From an uncultured Eubacteriales bacterium (lineage in GTDB: Bacteria; Bacillota; Clostridia; Christensenellales; Aristaeellaceae): a DNA stretch of 64,000 nucleotides. Position numbers and translations under genes: made by a program. The DNA lies in NCBI GenBank assembly GCA_902790015.1, contig CADAQF010000006.1, positions 1-64,000 on the forward strand, written 5' to 3'. Below the pieces are notes generated by a model. It saw nothing but the letters and a program-made list of their open reading frames with translations, was not told where the DNA came from and did no database searches. Positions 51,139 through 58,991 of this stretch are shown piece after piece (within the stretch, counting starts at the first letter, position 1; each line of letters opens with the position of its first letter).

Positions 51139-52415
51139 CAGATCAGTCCCTTCTTTTGCAGGAATGCGGGCAGCTTTTCTGAAAGCAGCGCCTCTACCTC
51201 CTCAGGAGCGCCCCTCCCGTCCAGCGTCAGATATCTGTCGGGCCAGCGGCCTTTAAGCGTCCTGAACGCTTCCTCCGTACGGGCGAAGAAGGCATCCTCC
51301 GCCAGCTCCATGCGGTCCGGCGCAGAAGCCGCGTAGCGCCGCTTTAAGGAGGTGGCGCGGTCGATCTCAAAGCAGATCGTCACATCGGGCACAAGTCCCT
51401 GCATGCCGGCCTGATTGTACTGCAGGATCGTGTCGATGCCCAGTTCCCTTCCTCCGCCCTGGTAGGCCAGGGAGGAATCCACATACCGGTCGCAGATGAC
51501 CGCCTTGCCCGATTTAAGCGCCGGCGCAATCACCTCATGGGTATGCTGAGCGCGGGAGGCGGCGTATAAAAGCGCCTCCGTGGTCGGCGTCATCTCGCTG
51601 TTCGCGGCGGACAAAAGCAGTTCCCGTATCTTTTCCGAGATCGGGCAGCCGCCCGGCTCCCGCGTGACCACCGTCTCGTAGCCCAGGTCCTCCATGAGCC
51701 TGCGGACCGTCTCCCGCTGGGTGGTTTTGCCGCAGCCGTCCAGCCCCTCCAGCGTCAGGAAAATGCCCCGCTCCCGGGGCGTTTCGCCCAGCAGGCATTC
51801 GCCCAGGGCCGAAACCGTTTGCACAAAGTGCGTCGCCTTCTTTTGGGCCTCCTCCGGCCATTCGCCGAACCCGTAGCCTACCGCGATGCTGTCCACCCCG
51901 GCGTCCAGGCCGGCCTGCACGTCTCCCAGGGTATCCCCCACGATCACGCTTTCAGGCCCCGCAGGGCACAGCGAGCGGATCATTTGGGCCTTGTCCGCCG
52001 TAAGATCCTCCGGCTTTGGGGCGGCCACCCCGTCCAGGTAGGGCAAAAGCCCGAAATAGGCCAGCACCCGCAGCGCCGATTCCTCGGATTTGCCGGTCGC
52101 CACATACAGCCGGCAGCCCCTGCCTTTAAGCGCCCTCAAAAGCGGGCGGATACCGGGATACACCCTGTTTTCCCGCCAGCCCGTGGGGATATACCGCTCC
52201 CTGAAGAGCCTCAGCCCCTCCTCCGCCCGGGCCTGGCTCATCCCGCACCATTTTATGAAGCTGCCGGTCAGCGGCGGGCCTATGAACCGTCTGAGCACCT
52301 TTTCCTCAGGCACCGCAACGCCCATCTTGTCCAGCGCGTAGCGGACGCTGTTGAGGATGCCCCTGCCGGAATCCGTCAGCGTTCCGTCCAGGTCAAATAT
52401 GATGTGCTGATACAA
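51138..52415 (-). CDS. HAD phosphatase - thymidylate kinase fusion
   Basis: A 425-residue protein joining two enzymes. Residues about 1-210 are a HAD hydrolase: motif [12 protein letters not shown], cap domain, motif II VATGKS, motif III Lys near KPEDLTADK, and motif [15 protein letters not shown], as in phosphoglycolate phosphatase or 5'-nucleotidase relatives. Residues about 217-425 are thymidylate kinase (Tmk): P-loop [42 protein letters not shown] and the LID region [12 protein letters not shown]. Tmk phosphorylates dTMP; no separate tmk is in the window, so this may be the essential copy. Start is TTG with GGAGG 7 bases upstream. No internal start with a good ribosome site is evident at the junction. 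Confidence 0.92.
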   Translation of the reverse strand: MYQHIIFDLDGTLTDSGRGILNSVRYALDKMGVAVPEEKVLRRFIGPPLTGSFIKWCGMSQARAEEGLRLFRERYIPTGWRENRVYPGIRPLLRALKGRGCRLYVATGKSEESALRVLAYFGLLPYLDGVAAPKPEDLTADKAQMIRSLCPAGPESVIVGDTLGDVQAGLDAGVDSIAVGYGFGEWPEEAQKKATHFVQTVSALGECLLGETPRERGIFLTLEGLDGCGKTTQRETVRRLMEDLGYETVVTREPGGCPISEKIRELLLSAANSEMTPTTEALLYAASRAQHTHEVIAPALKSGKAVICDRYVDSSLAYQGGGRELGIDTILQYNQAGMQGLVPDVTICFEIDRATSLKRRYAASAPDRMELAEDAFFARTEEAFRTLKGRWPDRYLTLDGRGAPEEVEALLSEKLPAFLQKKGLI

Positions 52416-52469
52416 TGCGTATCCTCCGTTCTTTTTGGATGCCGTCAGCTTTTGCCGAACGCTTTGGGG

Positions 52470-53378
52470 TCAGCCCTCCTGCCGGTCTTCATAGCGGTTG
52501 ATCAGATAGGCCCTGATTTCCCTTTCGATCCAGTATTCCGTTTCCATACCCTTGAGCGGCCTGAGTATGTCCCTGAGCGCCAGGTACAGCGGCGCTCCGT
52601 CCTCCTGTCCCATCCAGATATCGGCAAAGCAGTAGTCAAAATCCCCGTCCCTGAGGGAGGCGCAGTAATCCAGCGCGTCCGCCTGAACGATATTGAGCTT
52701 GTCCTTTTGGGGAAAGGCCGGCAGGATGTGACTTGTGAACAGGCCGATCACATCTTTTTCCCGCTCCACCACCGTCACGCTTTGGACATCCTCCCGGGCG
52801 GCTACCGTCAGCGGATAATAGCCCAGCCCCAGCCCCAGCGTCAGCACTCTTCCGTGCGCGTGGCGCATTTCCTTTTCCATGGAGGATATTTCGGAGGGGC
52901 ATACGGTCATCCAGGGCAGCCCGTTTTCATAAAGCGCCCAGGTCCTGACGGGGCCGGAAAAACAGCCTATGCTGAGCTTCGGCCACGCAGCCCCGTAATC
53001 GGGCATGCGGTACTGCAAAAGCTCCCCGCGCTGATATTCCACCTCCGTCAGCAGGAACCGCCCGGCCCGGCAGGCACCCGCGGGCTTCACGGCCGAAAGA
53101 TAGGGGTCGCGCATGAATTCCTGCGCGTCCAGCACGCGGAAACGGGAAAGCAGGTCCTCCCGGTACGGCCCGTCCATCCGCTGCCAGAGCCCCCGTACTT
53201 CAAGGGCGCGCGCGAACGCCTGCCCGGCCTCCTTTTCCCCGGCGTCCGCCGGCAGGGCCAGCACAGGCGATTCCGTGTTGATCCACAGGCCCAGATCTTC
53301 GGCCAGCTCTGTTCCCCGCCGCGCGTCCATGAAGCCGTCGCCGCCTCCCCCATCAAGAGAAAACTCTGTGCAAAGCAT
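52470..53378 (-). CDS. SAM-dependent methyltransferase-like protein
   Basis: A 302-residue protein whose C-terminal half (about 165-290) has a Rossmann methyltransferase pattern: motif I VLTLGLGLGYYPLTVA, acidic end of strand 2 VTVVEREKDVI, then IVQADALDYCASL and FDYCFADIWMG. The layout resembles spermidine synthase-like or rRNA-type MTases with an uncharacterised N-terminal half. The substrate is unknown. The start could be 53378 (GGGAG close upstream) or 53330 (Met17, GGAGG 13 bases upstream). It lies in the line of minus-strand genes between fakA and the HAD-Tmk fusion. Confidence 0.7.
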   Translation of the reverse strand: MLCTEFSLDGGGGDGFMDARRGTELAEDLGLWINTESPVLALPADAGEKEAGQAFARALEVRGLWQRMDGPYREDLLSRFRVLDAQEFMRDPYLSAVKPAGACRAGRFLLTEVEYQRGELLQYRMPDYGAAWPKLSIGCFSGPVRTWALYENGLPWMTVCPSEISSMEKEMRHAHGRVLTLGLGLGYYPLTVAAREDVQSVTVVEREKDVIGLFTSHILPAFPQKDKLNIVQADALDYCASLRDGDFDYCFADIWMGQEDGAPLYLALRDILRPLKGMETEYWIEREIRAYLINRYEDRQEG

Positions 53379-53419
53379 ATGCTCCCACAGAGTTTTATTG
53401 TAGCTCCCCGTCCGTCAGG

Positions 53420-55072
53420 TCATTCGACCGCGATCAGGTAGTAATACAGCGGCTGCCCGCCGTTCTGCAGCTCTATGTCGCAGTCGGGGAACAGGCCGGC
53501 AAATTCGTCCGCCAGGCTCCTGGCGTCCTCTTCTTTGGTGTCCGCGCCGTAATACAGGGTGATCAGGCTGTCGTCCTCGGTGACGATCTGCCGCGCCAGG
53601 GAAACGGCGACGTCGTGGATATCCGTGCCGTCCTCGGTGACCTTGCCGTTCATCAGGCCGATGACGTCCCCCTGCTTGATGTGCAGGTCCTCGTATTCGC
53701 TGTCGCGGATGGCGTAGGTGATGGCGCCGGTGCGGACCATCTCCGCCGCCTCGGTCATGCGGGCTTCGTTGTCTTCCGGCGTGCTGTCGGGCTGGAAGGC
53801 CACCGCCGCGGCGATGCCCATGGCCACGTTCTTGGTGGGGATGACGATGACCCGGCTTTCGCAAAGCTCGGCCGCCTGCTGAGCGGCCAGGATCACGTTG
53901 CCGTTGTTGGGGAACACGAAAACCGTGTCCGCGTGTACGCTTTCGATGGCCTGCCGCAGGTCCTCTATGCAGGGGTTCATGGTCTGCCCGCCTTCCACGA
54001 TGACGTCCACCGTCAGATCGCGGAAGATCTTGGAGAAGCCTTCTCCCAGCGAAACGGCCACCATGCCGTAGGGCTTGTTCGGGGCCGGCGCTTCCTCCGC
54101 GGCCGCCTCCTGGGGCTTTTCTTTCTGTTTGCGGGCCTCCGCCAGGTTGACCAGTTCAAAATCGGTCAGGTCGCCCAGGATCTGGCCGCACTGCAGCGCC
54201 TTGCCCGGGTCGTTGGTGTGGACGGACACCGTGATGTTGGGCAGCTCGCCCCTGATCTTGAGAAAATCGCCGATGCGGTTGAGCTGGCGCTTCAAAAGCT
54301 CCACGTCCGAATGGACCGCCTTTTTGCTGACGTTGACCAGGGAATAGCGCACGGAGTAGGTGTATTTGAGGTCTTCCTCCTCCGCCTCCTCGGCTTCTTC
54401 CTGCCGCTCGGCGGTATTTTCCGTTTCTTCAGGCGCGGTGTCCACGCTTTCGCCCCTCAGGGCGGCGGCGTAGCCGCGGTAGATATGCATCAGTCCCCGG
54501 CCGCCGGCGTCCACCACGCCCGCCTGCTTGAGCACGGGCAGCATGTCCGGCGTCTGGGCCAGGATGTCCTCGCCCGTTTCCAGGATGGTGGTGAACAGGG
54601 CGTCAAAATCCTCCGGCGCGCTGTCCGCCTGCTTGACCGCTTCCTCCGCTATGACGCGGGCCACGGTCAGGATCGTGCCCTCCTTGGGCCGCATGACGGC
54701 CTTGTAGGCGGTGTCCGCTCCGCGCTTGAGCGCGGCGGCGAACTGCTGCGGCGTGGCGGCGTCCACCCCCTCAAGCGCCCGGGAAAAGCCGCGGTACAGC
54801 TGGCTGGTGATGACGCCGCTGTTCCCGCGGGCGCCCCTGAGCGCGCCCTTGGCCAGCGCTGCGGCCGCCTTGGAAACGGACGTATACTCCTGCGCATTGA
54901 TCTCCTTGATAGCTGAAGCCATCGTCAGGGACATATTGGTGCCCGTGTCCCCGTCCGGCACCGGGAAGACGTTCAGCGCGTCCACCTTTTCCCGGTTTTT
55001 TTCCAGCAGGGCCGTGCCGGCCAGCACCATTTCCCTGAGCATCAGGCCGTCTATCGCCTTGATTTCTATCAA
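53420..55072 (-). CDS. fakA: Fatty acid kinase subunit A (FakA/YloV, DAK2 domain)
   Basis: A 550-residue kinase that phosphorylates fatty acids held by a DegV/FakB protein. The N-terminal DAK2 ATP-binding domain (1-205) has NVFPVPDGDTGTNMSLT with the metal-binding Asp cluster, GARGNSGVI and VDAGGRGLMHIY. A middle domain follows after a Glu-rich linker (about 225-240), then the C-terminal DegV-like domain with QTMNPCIEDL and FPNNGNVILAA. I prefer the TTG start at 55072, since GGAGG is 8 bases upstream; the in-frame ATG at 55087 has no good site. The adjacent Asp23-family gene gives the yloU-yloV order of Bacillus. No fakB is in the window. Confidence 0.9.
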   Translation of the reverse strand: MIEIKAIDGLMLREMVLAGTALLEKNREKVDALNVFPVPDGDTGTNMSLTMASAIKEINAQEYTSVSKAAAALAKGALRGARGNSGVITSQLYRGFSRALEGVDAATPQQFAAALKRGADTAYKAVMRPKEGTILTVARVIAEEAVKQADSAPEDFDALFTTILETGEDILAQTPDMLPVLKQAGVVDAGGRGLMHIYRGYAAALRGESVDTAPEETENTAERQEEAEEAEEEDLKYTYSVRYSLVNVSKKAVHSDVELLKRQLNRIGDFLKIRGELPNITVSVHTNDPGKALQCGQILGDLTDFELVNLAEARKQKEKPQEAAAEEAPAPNKPYGMVAVSLGEGFSKIFRDLTVDVIVEGGQTMNPCIEDLRQAIESVHADTVFVFPNNGNVILAAQQAAELCESRVIVIPTKNVAMGIAAAVAFQPDSTPEDNEARMTEAAEMVRTGAITYAIRDSEYEDLHIKQGDVIGLMNGKVTEDGTDIHDVAVSLARQIVTEDDSLITLYYGADTKEEDARSLADEFAGLFPDCDIELQNGGQPLYYYLIAVE

Positions 55073-55094
55073 CTTGGTTTCCTCCATTCAGGCA

Positions 55095-55167
55095 GGCTGC
55101 GAAATCCCTTCGCAGCCGCTGTGCTTTGGAAAGCTTCAGCGCGGGAAAAAGGCCGGAAAAGCACAGC
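55095..55167 (-). promoter_or_regulatory. Structured intergenic leader before fakA
   Basis: Two adjoining perfect stems occupy the asp23-fakA gap: 55095-55103 with 55109-55117 (9 bp, 5-nt loop), and 55118-55127 with 55158-55167 (10 bp, 30-nt loop). They abut exactly and could stack. Neither is followed by a T-run, so they may affect mRNA processing or fakA translation rather than termination. Confidence 0.5.
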
Positions 55168-55229
55168 CCGGTTCCCCGCGGCCGCGCGATTCAGGTTTGC
55201 CCGCGGTCATCCTTCGTGAATAAAAGGTG

Positions 55230-55580
55230 TCAGACGCGGATGCCTTCCACCGAGATGTTCACGCCGCGCACCTGCACGCCCGTCATGCTTTCCAGCTTGT
55301 ACTTGACAACCTCGACGATCGTCTTGCATACCTCGGCCACGGACACGCCGTATTCCACCACGATATACAGGTTCACGTCCAGCTGGTTGTCTACCATTTT
55401 GATCTCGACGCCCTTGGAGAGGTTCTCCCTTCCCAGCCATTCGACGATCCCGTCCTTGGCCCTTTTGGAGGACATCGCCACGATCCCGTAGCATTCAAGC
55501 GCGGCATAGCCCACGACCTTGAGCAGCACGTCGTCAGAAATAAAAATGGTGCCGATATCGTTTTTGATCTTGCATTCCAT
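55230..55580 (-). CDS. Asp23/Gls24-family protein (YloU-like)
   Basis: A 116-residue small soluble protein of the alkaline-shock Asp23 family, which in Bacillota associates with the membrane or fatty-acid metabolism. The pattern GTIFISDDVLLKVVGYAALECYGIVAM and EIKMVDNQLDVNLYIVVEYGVSV is characteristic. I start it at 55580, with AAGGGG 12 bases upstream; the longer frame to 55655 runs over the promoter. It forms the usual pair with fakA, separated by 157 bases holding two hairpins. Confidence 0.88.
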   Translation of the reverse strand: MECKIKNDIGTIFISDDVLLKVVGYAALECYGIVAMSSKRAKDGIVEWLGRENLSKGVEIKMVDNQLDVNLYIVVEYGVSVAEVCKTIVEVVKYKLESMTGVQVRGVNISVEGIRV

Positions 55581-55626
55581 ACTGTCATTGACCCCTTTCC
55601 TTAAAAGATAAATAAGGTCAGAGTTC

Positions 55627-55655
55627 ATTATACATGATTTTTTCCGGTTTAGCAA
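55627..55655 (-). promoter_or_regulatory. Sigma-A promoter of the asp23-fakA transcript
   Basis: Minus-strand TTGCTA (55655-55650) and TATAAT (55632-55627) are 17 bases apart. It faces away from the mgtC promoter about 90 bases to the right. Confidence 0.72.
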
Positions 55656-55721
55656 CCGTTAAAAATGGCAAACGGATACGACATAAACGCCATAAAACGG
55701 CAAACGGAAAAAGCTCCGCGC

Positions 55722-55750
55722 TTGCATAAGGGACGGATTGCTGGTATAAT
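55722..55750 (+). promoter_or_regulatory. Sigma-A promoter of mgtC
   Basis: TTGCAT (55722-55727) and TATAAT (55745-55750) are 17 bases apart, with an extended -10 TGG (55742-55744). The start near 55757 gives an unusually long leader of about 170 nt before mgtC. Confidence 0.75.
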
Positions 55751-55756
55751 CAGGTC

Positions 55757-55928
55757 GGTCAAGCAAAGGATATGCCTTTTTCGCCTGCCGGGCCGGCGGC
55801 CCTTTTGCCGCCGTGCACTGCCCTGGGGCCCGTCTGTTATATCTGCGTTCCCCCACTCCCGTTTTACAGGCGGGTTCTCCCGCGCTAAGCTTACCGCAGG
55901 CGGCGTTTTTATGAAAGGCGGTTATGAC
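55757..55928 (+). promoter_or_regulatory. Long mgtC leader with possible attenuators and Pro-rich small ORF
   Basis: Within the leader lie a short stem GGGCC-GGC-GGCCC followed by TTTT (about 55791-55808) and GGCGGC followed by TTTTT (about 55901-55911), which can pair with an upstream GCCGCC. An open frame from ATG 55772 to TAA 55886-55888 would encode 38 residues with 10 Pro. Its AAAGGA lies only 1 base before the ATG, so translation is doubtful. No known Mg2+ riboswitch consensus was recognised. Confidence 0.4.
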
Positions 55929-56603
55929 ATGAAGTGGACAGATGTACTGATCCGCATGGGCCTGGCGCTGGTCATCGGCATGGGCATCGGCGTGGAGAGG
56001 GAAACCAAACACCGCCCCGCAGGCCTTCGCACGCACATTCTGGTGTGCCTGGGCGCCTGCGTGATCGCCCTGATAGAGAGCACCTTCATCGCCGGCGTCA
56101 CGTCGGACATGCCGGACGGCGTCAACATCAGCTTCGGCCGCATGACCGCGCAGGTCATCAGCGGCATCGGCTTTTTAGGCGCCGGCACCATCCTGATGAG
56201 CAACCGGCGCGTGACCGGCCTCACCACCGCCGCGTCTGTCTGGAACACGGCGTGCCTCGGCCTGGCGGAGGGCTACGGCTACCACGCCATCGCCCTGTCG
56301 GGCGCCGTGATCGTGCTGCTGGTGCTGATCGTCCTGCAGCGCCTGGTCCACATCTCGCTGGACAAAAAGGTGGTCATTTCCTTTGTCAACCGGGCCGAGA
56401 CCATCGAGATGCTGAACGCTTATTTCAAGGAAAACAAGGTCTTTGTCCTGGAGGTCGACTATCACGTGAGCAACGAGGACGGGCAGACGCTGTGCACCGG
56501 CACCTACGCTTTGCGCCTGCCGCATCAGCTGACCTACAACGACATGGTCAACCACCTGGCCGAATACAGGGACATCATGAGCATCCGCACCACGACCGTC
56601 TGA
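55929..56603 (+). CDS. MgtC/SapB-family membrane protein
   Basis: A 224-residue protein. The N-terminal membrane domain (about 1-140, four or five helices) carries the family motifs LALVIGMGIGVERE, RPAGLRTHILVCLGA and VISGIGFLGAGTIL. The C-terminal cytoplasmic domain (about 145-222) is ACT-like in length. MgtC proteins are linked to growth at low Mg2+ and to inhibition of ATP synthase. Start chosen at 55929 (AAAGGCGG upstream); an in-frame ATG at 55911 is an alternative. The long leader suggests post-initiation control. A small unknown gene follows after 32 bases. Confidence 0.88.
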   Translation: MKWTDVLIRMGLALVIGMGIGVERETKHRPAGLRTHILVCLGACVIALIESTFIAGVTSDMPDGVNISFGRMTAQVISGIGFLGAGTILMSNRRVTGLTTAASVWNTACLGLAEGYGYHAIALSGAVIVLLVLIVLQRLVHISLDKKVVISFVNRAETIEMLNAYFKENKVFVLEVDYHVSNEDGQTLCTGTYALRLPHQLTYNDMVNHLAEYRDIMSIRTTTV

Positions 56604-56635
56604 CGAAATAAACCAAGCGCAAGGAGCGAACCTGA

Positions 56636-57100
56636 ATGGCACACAAGATCACCCTTTACGTCCGTCCCGGCAGCGAGGAGGACATCCGCGAGGCCTTGGA
56701 GGACATCCTGTCCTCCGGGCTGATCACCGCCATCACGGACGAAAGGGGCGAAACGGCCGAGCTTTTGGTGGACGCCGCGCAGGAAAAGCGCCCCGCGGCC
56801 GTCACGGAAAAAGCGCCCTCCCCGCCCGAAAAAGTGACGGTGAAGGAACTGGCGCAGAAAAGGACCGCTGAAAACGGCATCGAAAAGCGCACGATCCTTT
56901 TGCAGGCCCAGCGCGGGGAGGAGACCTGTATGGGCCAGCGGATCATCCTGACCGACCAGGGCGGCGGAAGCGAGGAATTGGCCCGCCAGCGCCTGAACGT
57001 CCTGTTCGACCTGCCCCAGCCCCGGGTGTTCCTGATGGAGCTTAAGCACGGGGCGGTCATCGACGGCAGCGCAGCCGACTGGTTTCCCCTGGGACAGTAA
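56636..57100 (+). CDS. Small soluble protein of unknown function
   Basis: Not recognised. The 154-residue protein has an N-terminal segment ITLYVRPGSEEDIREALEDIL, a charged Pro/Ala/Glu linker (about 47-68), and a C-terminal alpha/beta part with QRIILTDQGGGSEELARQRL and PRVFLMELKHGAVIDGSAADWF. No signal peptide or membrane helix is present. AAGGAG is 9 bases before the ATG. It probably shares the mgtC transcript and ends at a strong terminator. Confidence 0.65.
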   Translation: MAHKITLYVRPGSEEDIREALEDILSSGLITAITDERGETAELLVDAAQEKRPAAVTEKAPSPPEKVTVKELAQKRTAENGIEKRTILLQAQRGEETCMGQRIILTDQGGGSEELARQRLNVLFDLPQPRVFLMELKHGAVIDGSAADWFPLGQ

Positions 57101-57106
57101 ATCAAA

Positions 57107-57146
57107 GCCCCGCCCCATAACGGTTCTTTCCGTTCCGGGGCGGGGC
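57107..57146. terminator. Bidirectional terminator between the mgtC unit and radA
   Basis: GCCCCGCCCC (57107-57116) pairs with GGGGCGGGGC (57137-57146), and inside it AACGG (57119-57123) pairs with CCGTT (57130-57134). Convergent genes end on both sides. TTTAT follows on the plus side and TTTGAT on the minus side. Confidence 0.82.
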
Positions 57147-57151
57147 CTGCT

Positions 57152-58546
57152 TTATTTGCGGAGGATATCCAGCACCGCCATGGCCTGGGCCACGGTGTCC
57201 ACCGGGTGCAGGCGGATGTCCGGCGTTCCGGTGAGCTTTTTGACGCTGTCCTTCGGGCAGACGATGTCGGTAAAGCCCAATCGGCCGCATTCGGCGATGC
57301 GGCGGTCCAGATGGGGGATGCCGCGCACCTCCCCGGCCAGGCCCACCTCGCCCATGATGGCGTAGTCCGCCGGCAGCACGATATCCCGAAGCGACGATAC
57401 CGCCGCCATGCACACCGCCAGATCCGCCGCCGGCTCGTTCAGCGAAATGCCGCCGGCCACGTTGATGTAGACGTCCTGGTTGAAAAGCCTCAGCCCCGCC
57501 CTTTTTTCCAGCACCGCCAGCAAAAGCATGATGCGGGACGAATCCATGCCGTTGACCGTGCGCCGCGGCGCCGCGTAATACGACTGCGTCACCAGCGCCT
57601 GGATGTCCACCAGCATCGGGCGGGATCCCTCCATCGCGCACAGCACGCAGGAGCCGCTCGCGTTTTTGGCCCGCTGGGACAGCAGCGTCTCGGACGGGTT
57701 TTCGACCGGCGTCATGCCCTTTGCCGTCATTTCGAACACGCCCAGCTCGTTGACGGAGCCGAAGCGGTTTTTGTTGGCCCGAAGCAGCCGGTATTCGTGC
57801 TGATGGTCCCCCTCAAAGGAAAGCACCACGTCCACCATGTGTTCAAGCACCCGGGGGCCCGCGATCGCGCCCTCCTTGGTGACGTGCCCCACCAGCATCA
57901 GCGTGCAGCCGTTCGTCTTGGCGTAGCGCATAAGCAGCGACGCACTTTCCCTGATCTGGCTGACGGAGCCGGGGGCGCTGGCCATTTCCGGACGGTACAT
58001 GGTCTGGATCGAGTCGATCACGGCGTAGTCGGGCTGGATGTCGTTGAGCTTTTCCTCGATGGCGTCCATGGCGTTTTCGGCCAGCACCAGCATCGCGCTT
58101 TTGTCCGCCCCAAGCCTCGCCGCGCGCAGCTTGACCTGGCGGGCGCTTTCCTCGCCCGTGATATAAAGCACCCTTTTGCCCGCCCGGCTCAGCGCGTCGC
58201 ACACCTGGAGCAGCAGGGTGGACTTGCCTATGCCCGGCTCCCCGCCGAACAAAAGCAGGCTTCCGTCCACCAGCCCGCCGCCCAGCACGCGGTCCAGCTC
58301 GCTCAATCCGGTGGGGAAATAGCTCTGCTCCCCGGCTTGTATATCCTGAAAGGTCACGGCCGCCGAGCCCGTGCCGCCCCGCTGCCGGAGCGGCTTTTTG
58401 TCCGGCCCGGCCTGCGCGGCCGTCTCCTTCTGCGCCGCGCCCTCCTCCATGGTGTTCCAGCTGCCGCACTCCGGGCATTTGCCGAACCATTTGGACGTCT
58501 CCGCCCCGCACACGGAGCAGATGTAAACATATCTCGGTCTGGCCAT
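57152..58546 (-). CDS. radA: DNA repair protein RadA
   Basis: A 464-residue branch-migration helicase of recombination. The N-terminal zinc finger has Cys10, Cys13, Cys24 and Cys27 (ICSVCGAE and KCPECGSW). The RecA-like domain has Walker A GGEPGIGKSTLL, and the RadA-specific motif KNRFGSVNELGVFEM is intact. The C-terminal Lon-protease-like domain has DLAVCMAAVSSLRD and PADYAIMGEVGLAGEVRGIPHLDRRI. Length is normal. It is monocistronic, with a consensus promoter 42 bases upstream and a shared terminator. Confidence 0.97.
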   Translation of the reverse strand: MARPRYVYICSVCGAETSKWFGKCPECGSWNTMEEGAAQKETAAQAGPDKKPLRQRGGTGSAAVTFQDIQAGEQSYFPTGLSELDRVLGGGLVDGSLLLFGGEPGIGKSTLLLQVCDALSRAGKRVLYITGEESARQVKLRAARLGADKSAMLVLAENAMDAIEEKLNDIQPDYAVIDSIQTMYRPEMASAPGSVSQIRESASLLMRYAKTNGCTLMLVGHVTKEGAIAGPRVLEHMVDVVLSFEGDHQHEYRLLRANKNRFGSVNELGVFEMTAKGMTPVENPSETLLSQRAKNASGSCVLCAMEGSRPMLVDIQALVTQSYYAAPRRTVNGMDSSRIMLLLAVLEKRAGLRLFNQDVYINVAGGISLNEPAADLAVCMAAVSSLRDIVLPADYAIMGEVGLAGEVRGIPHLDRRIAECGRLGFTDIVCPKDSVKKLTGTPDIRLHPVDTVAQAMAVLDILRK

Positions 58547-58587
58547 GAAAACAGCATCCTTTCGCGCGGCCTTTCGCCGCCTGCACC

Positions 58588-58616
58588 AATATACCCCGTT
58601 TCCGGGACATTTTCAA
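58588..58616 (-). promoter_or_regulatory. Sigma-A promoter of radA
   Basis: Minus-strand TTGAAA (58616-58611) and TATATT (58593-58588) are 17 bases apart. The start near 58581 gives a leader of about 35 nt. Confidence 0.78.
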
Positions 58617-58737
58617 GAGCGGATGCGGAAAGACTGTGGTTTCTGCGCGGATGCTTCCGCAGCCCGCCGTTTCAGGCTTCCTGATTCAGCAATCATTCAC
58701 GTACCGCAGCGGCTCCTGCAACGCCGTGAGCCAGACC

Positions 58738-58778
58738 AAAGGCCTCCCGGGAAGTGTCGATTCCCGGGAGGCCTTTTT
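58738..58778. terminator. Strong terminator hairpin, plus-strand T-run
   Basis: GGCCTCCCGGGAA (58741-58753) pairs perfectly with TTCCCGGGAGGCC (58761-58773), 13 bp with a 7-nt loop, extended by AAA/TTT. TTTTT follows on the plus strand; the minus side has only TTT. It can end the giant minus-strand gene, but the better T-run faces the plus strand, where no gene precedes it. Confidence 0.8.
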
Positions 58779-58898
58779 ACAGTGTTTTTGATTTGTGTGG
58801 TTTCCGAAATGCGTGCGACAGTCCTTCACGACAACTCCGCTGCAAGGCATCGTTATACCATCAATGAAACCTTGCGCATGATGCCGCTGCCTATTTGT

Positions 58899-58991
58899 TC
58901 ACCTGTAAGCAAACCGTTCATCTAAACGGATGCTCACGCAATCCGCCGTATCGTACTGCCAGTCTTCATCCCCTTTGAATCCAATGATCAT
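58899..58991 (-). other. Short reading frame overlapping the stop of the giant protein
   Basis: A 30-codon frame begins at an ATG that overlaps the giant gene's stop (ATGA) and encodes MIIGFKGDEDWQYDTADC followed by a charged end. No clear Shine-Dalgarno is present. It could be a tiny coupled peptide, or a C-terminal tail lost to a frameshift. I do not assert that it is a gene. Confidence 0.25.

Larger units (their letters stand above)
58547..58987. other. 441-base non-coding gap between radA and the giant surface protein
   Basis: The gap holds the radA promoter (58588-58616), a strong hairpin terminator (58738-58776) and a short reading frame that overlaps the end of the giant gene (58899-58991). 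Between 58617 and 58737, and between 58779 and 58898, I see no gene, RNA or repeat that I can support. Confidence 0.6.

Noticed and set aside
55757-55928. M-box or other known Mg2+ riboswitch before mgtC
   Set aside because: I could not find the conserved M-box sequence blocks; only generic stems and T-runs are present.
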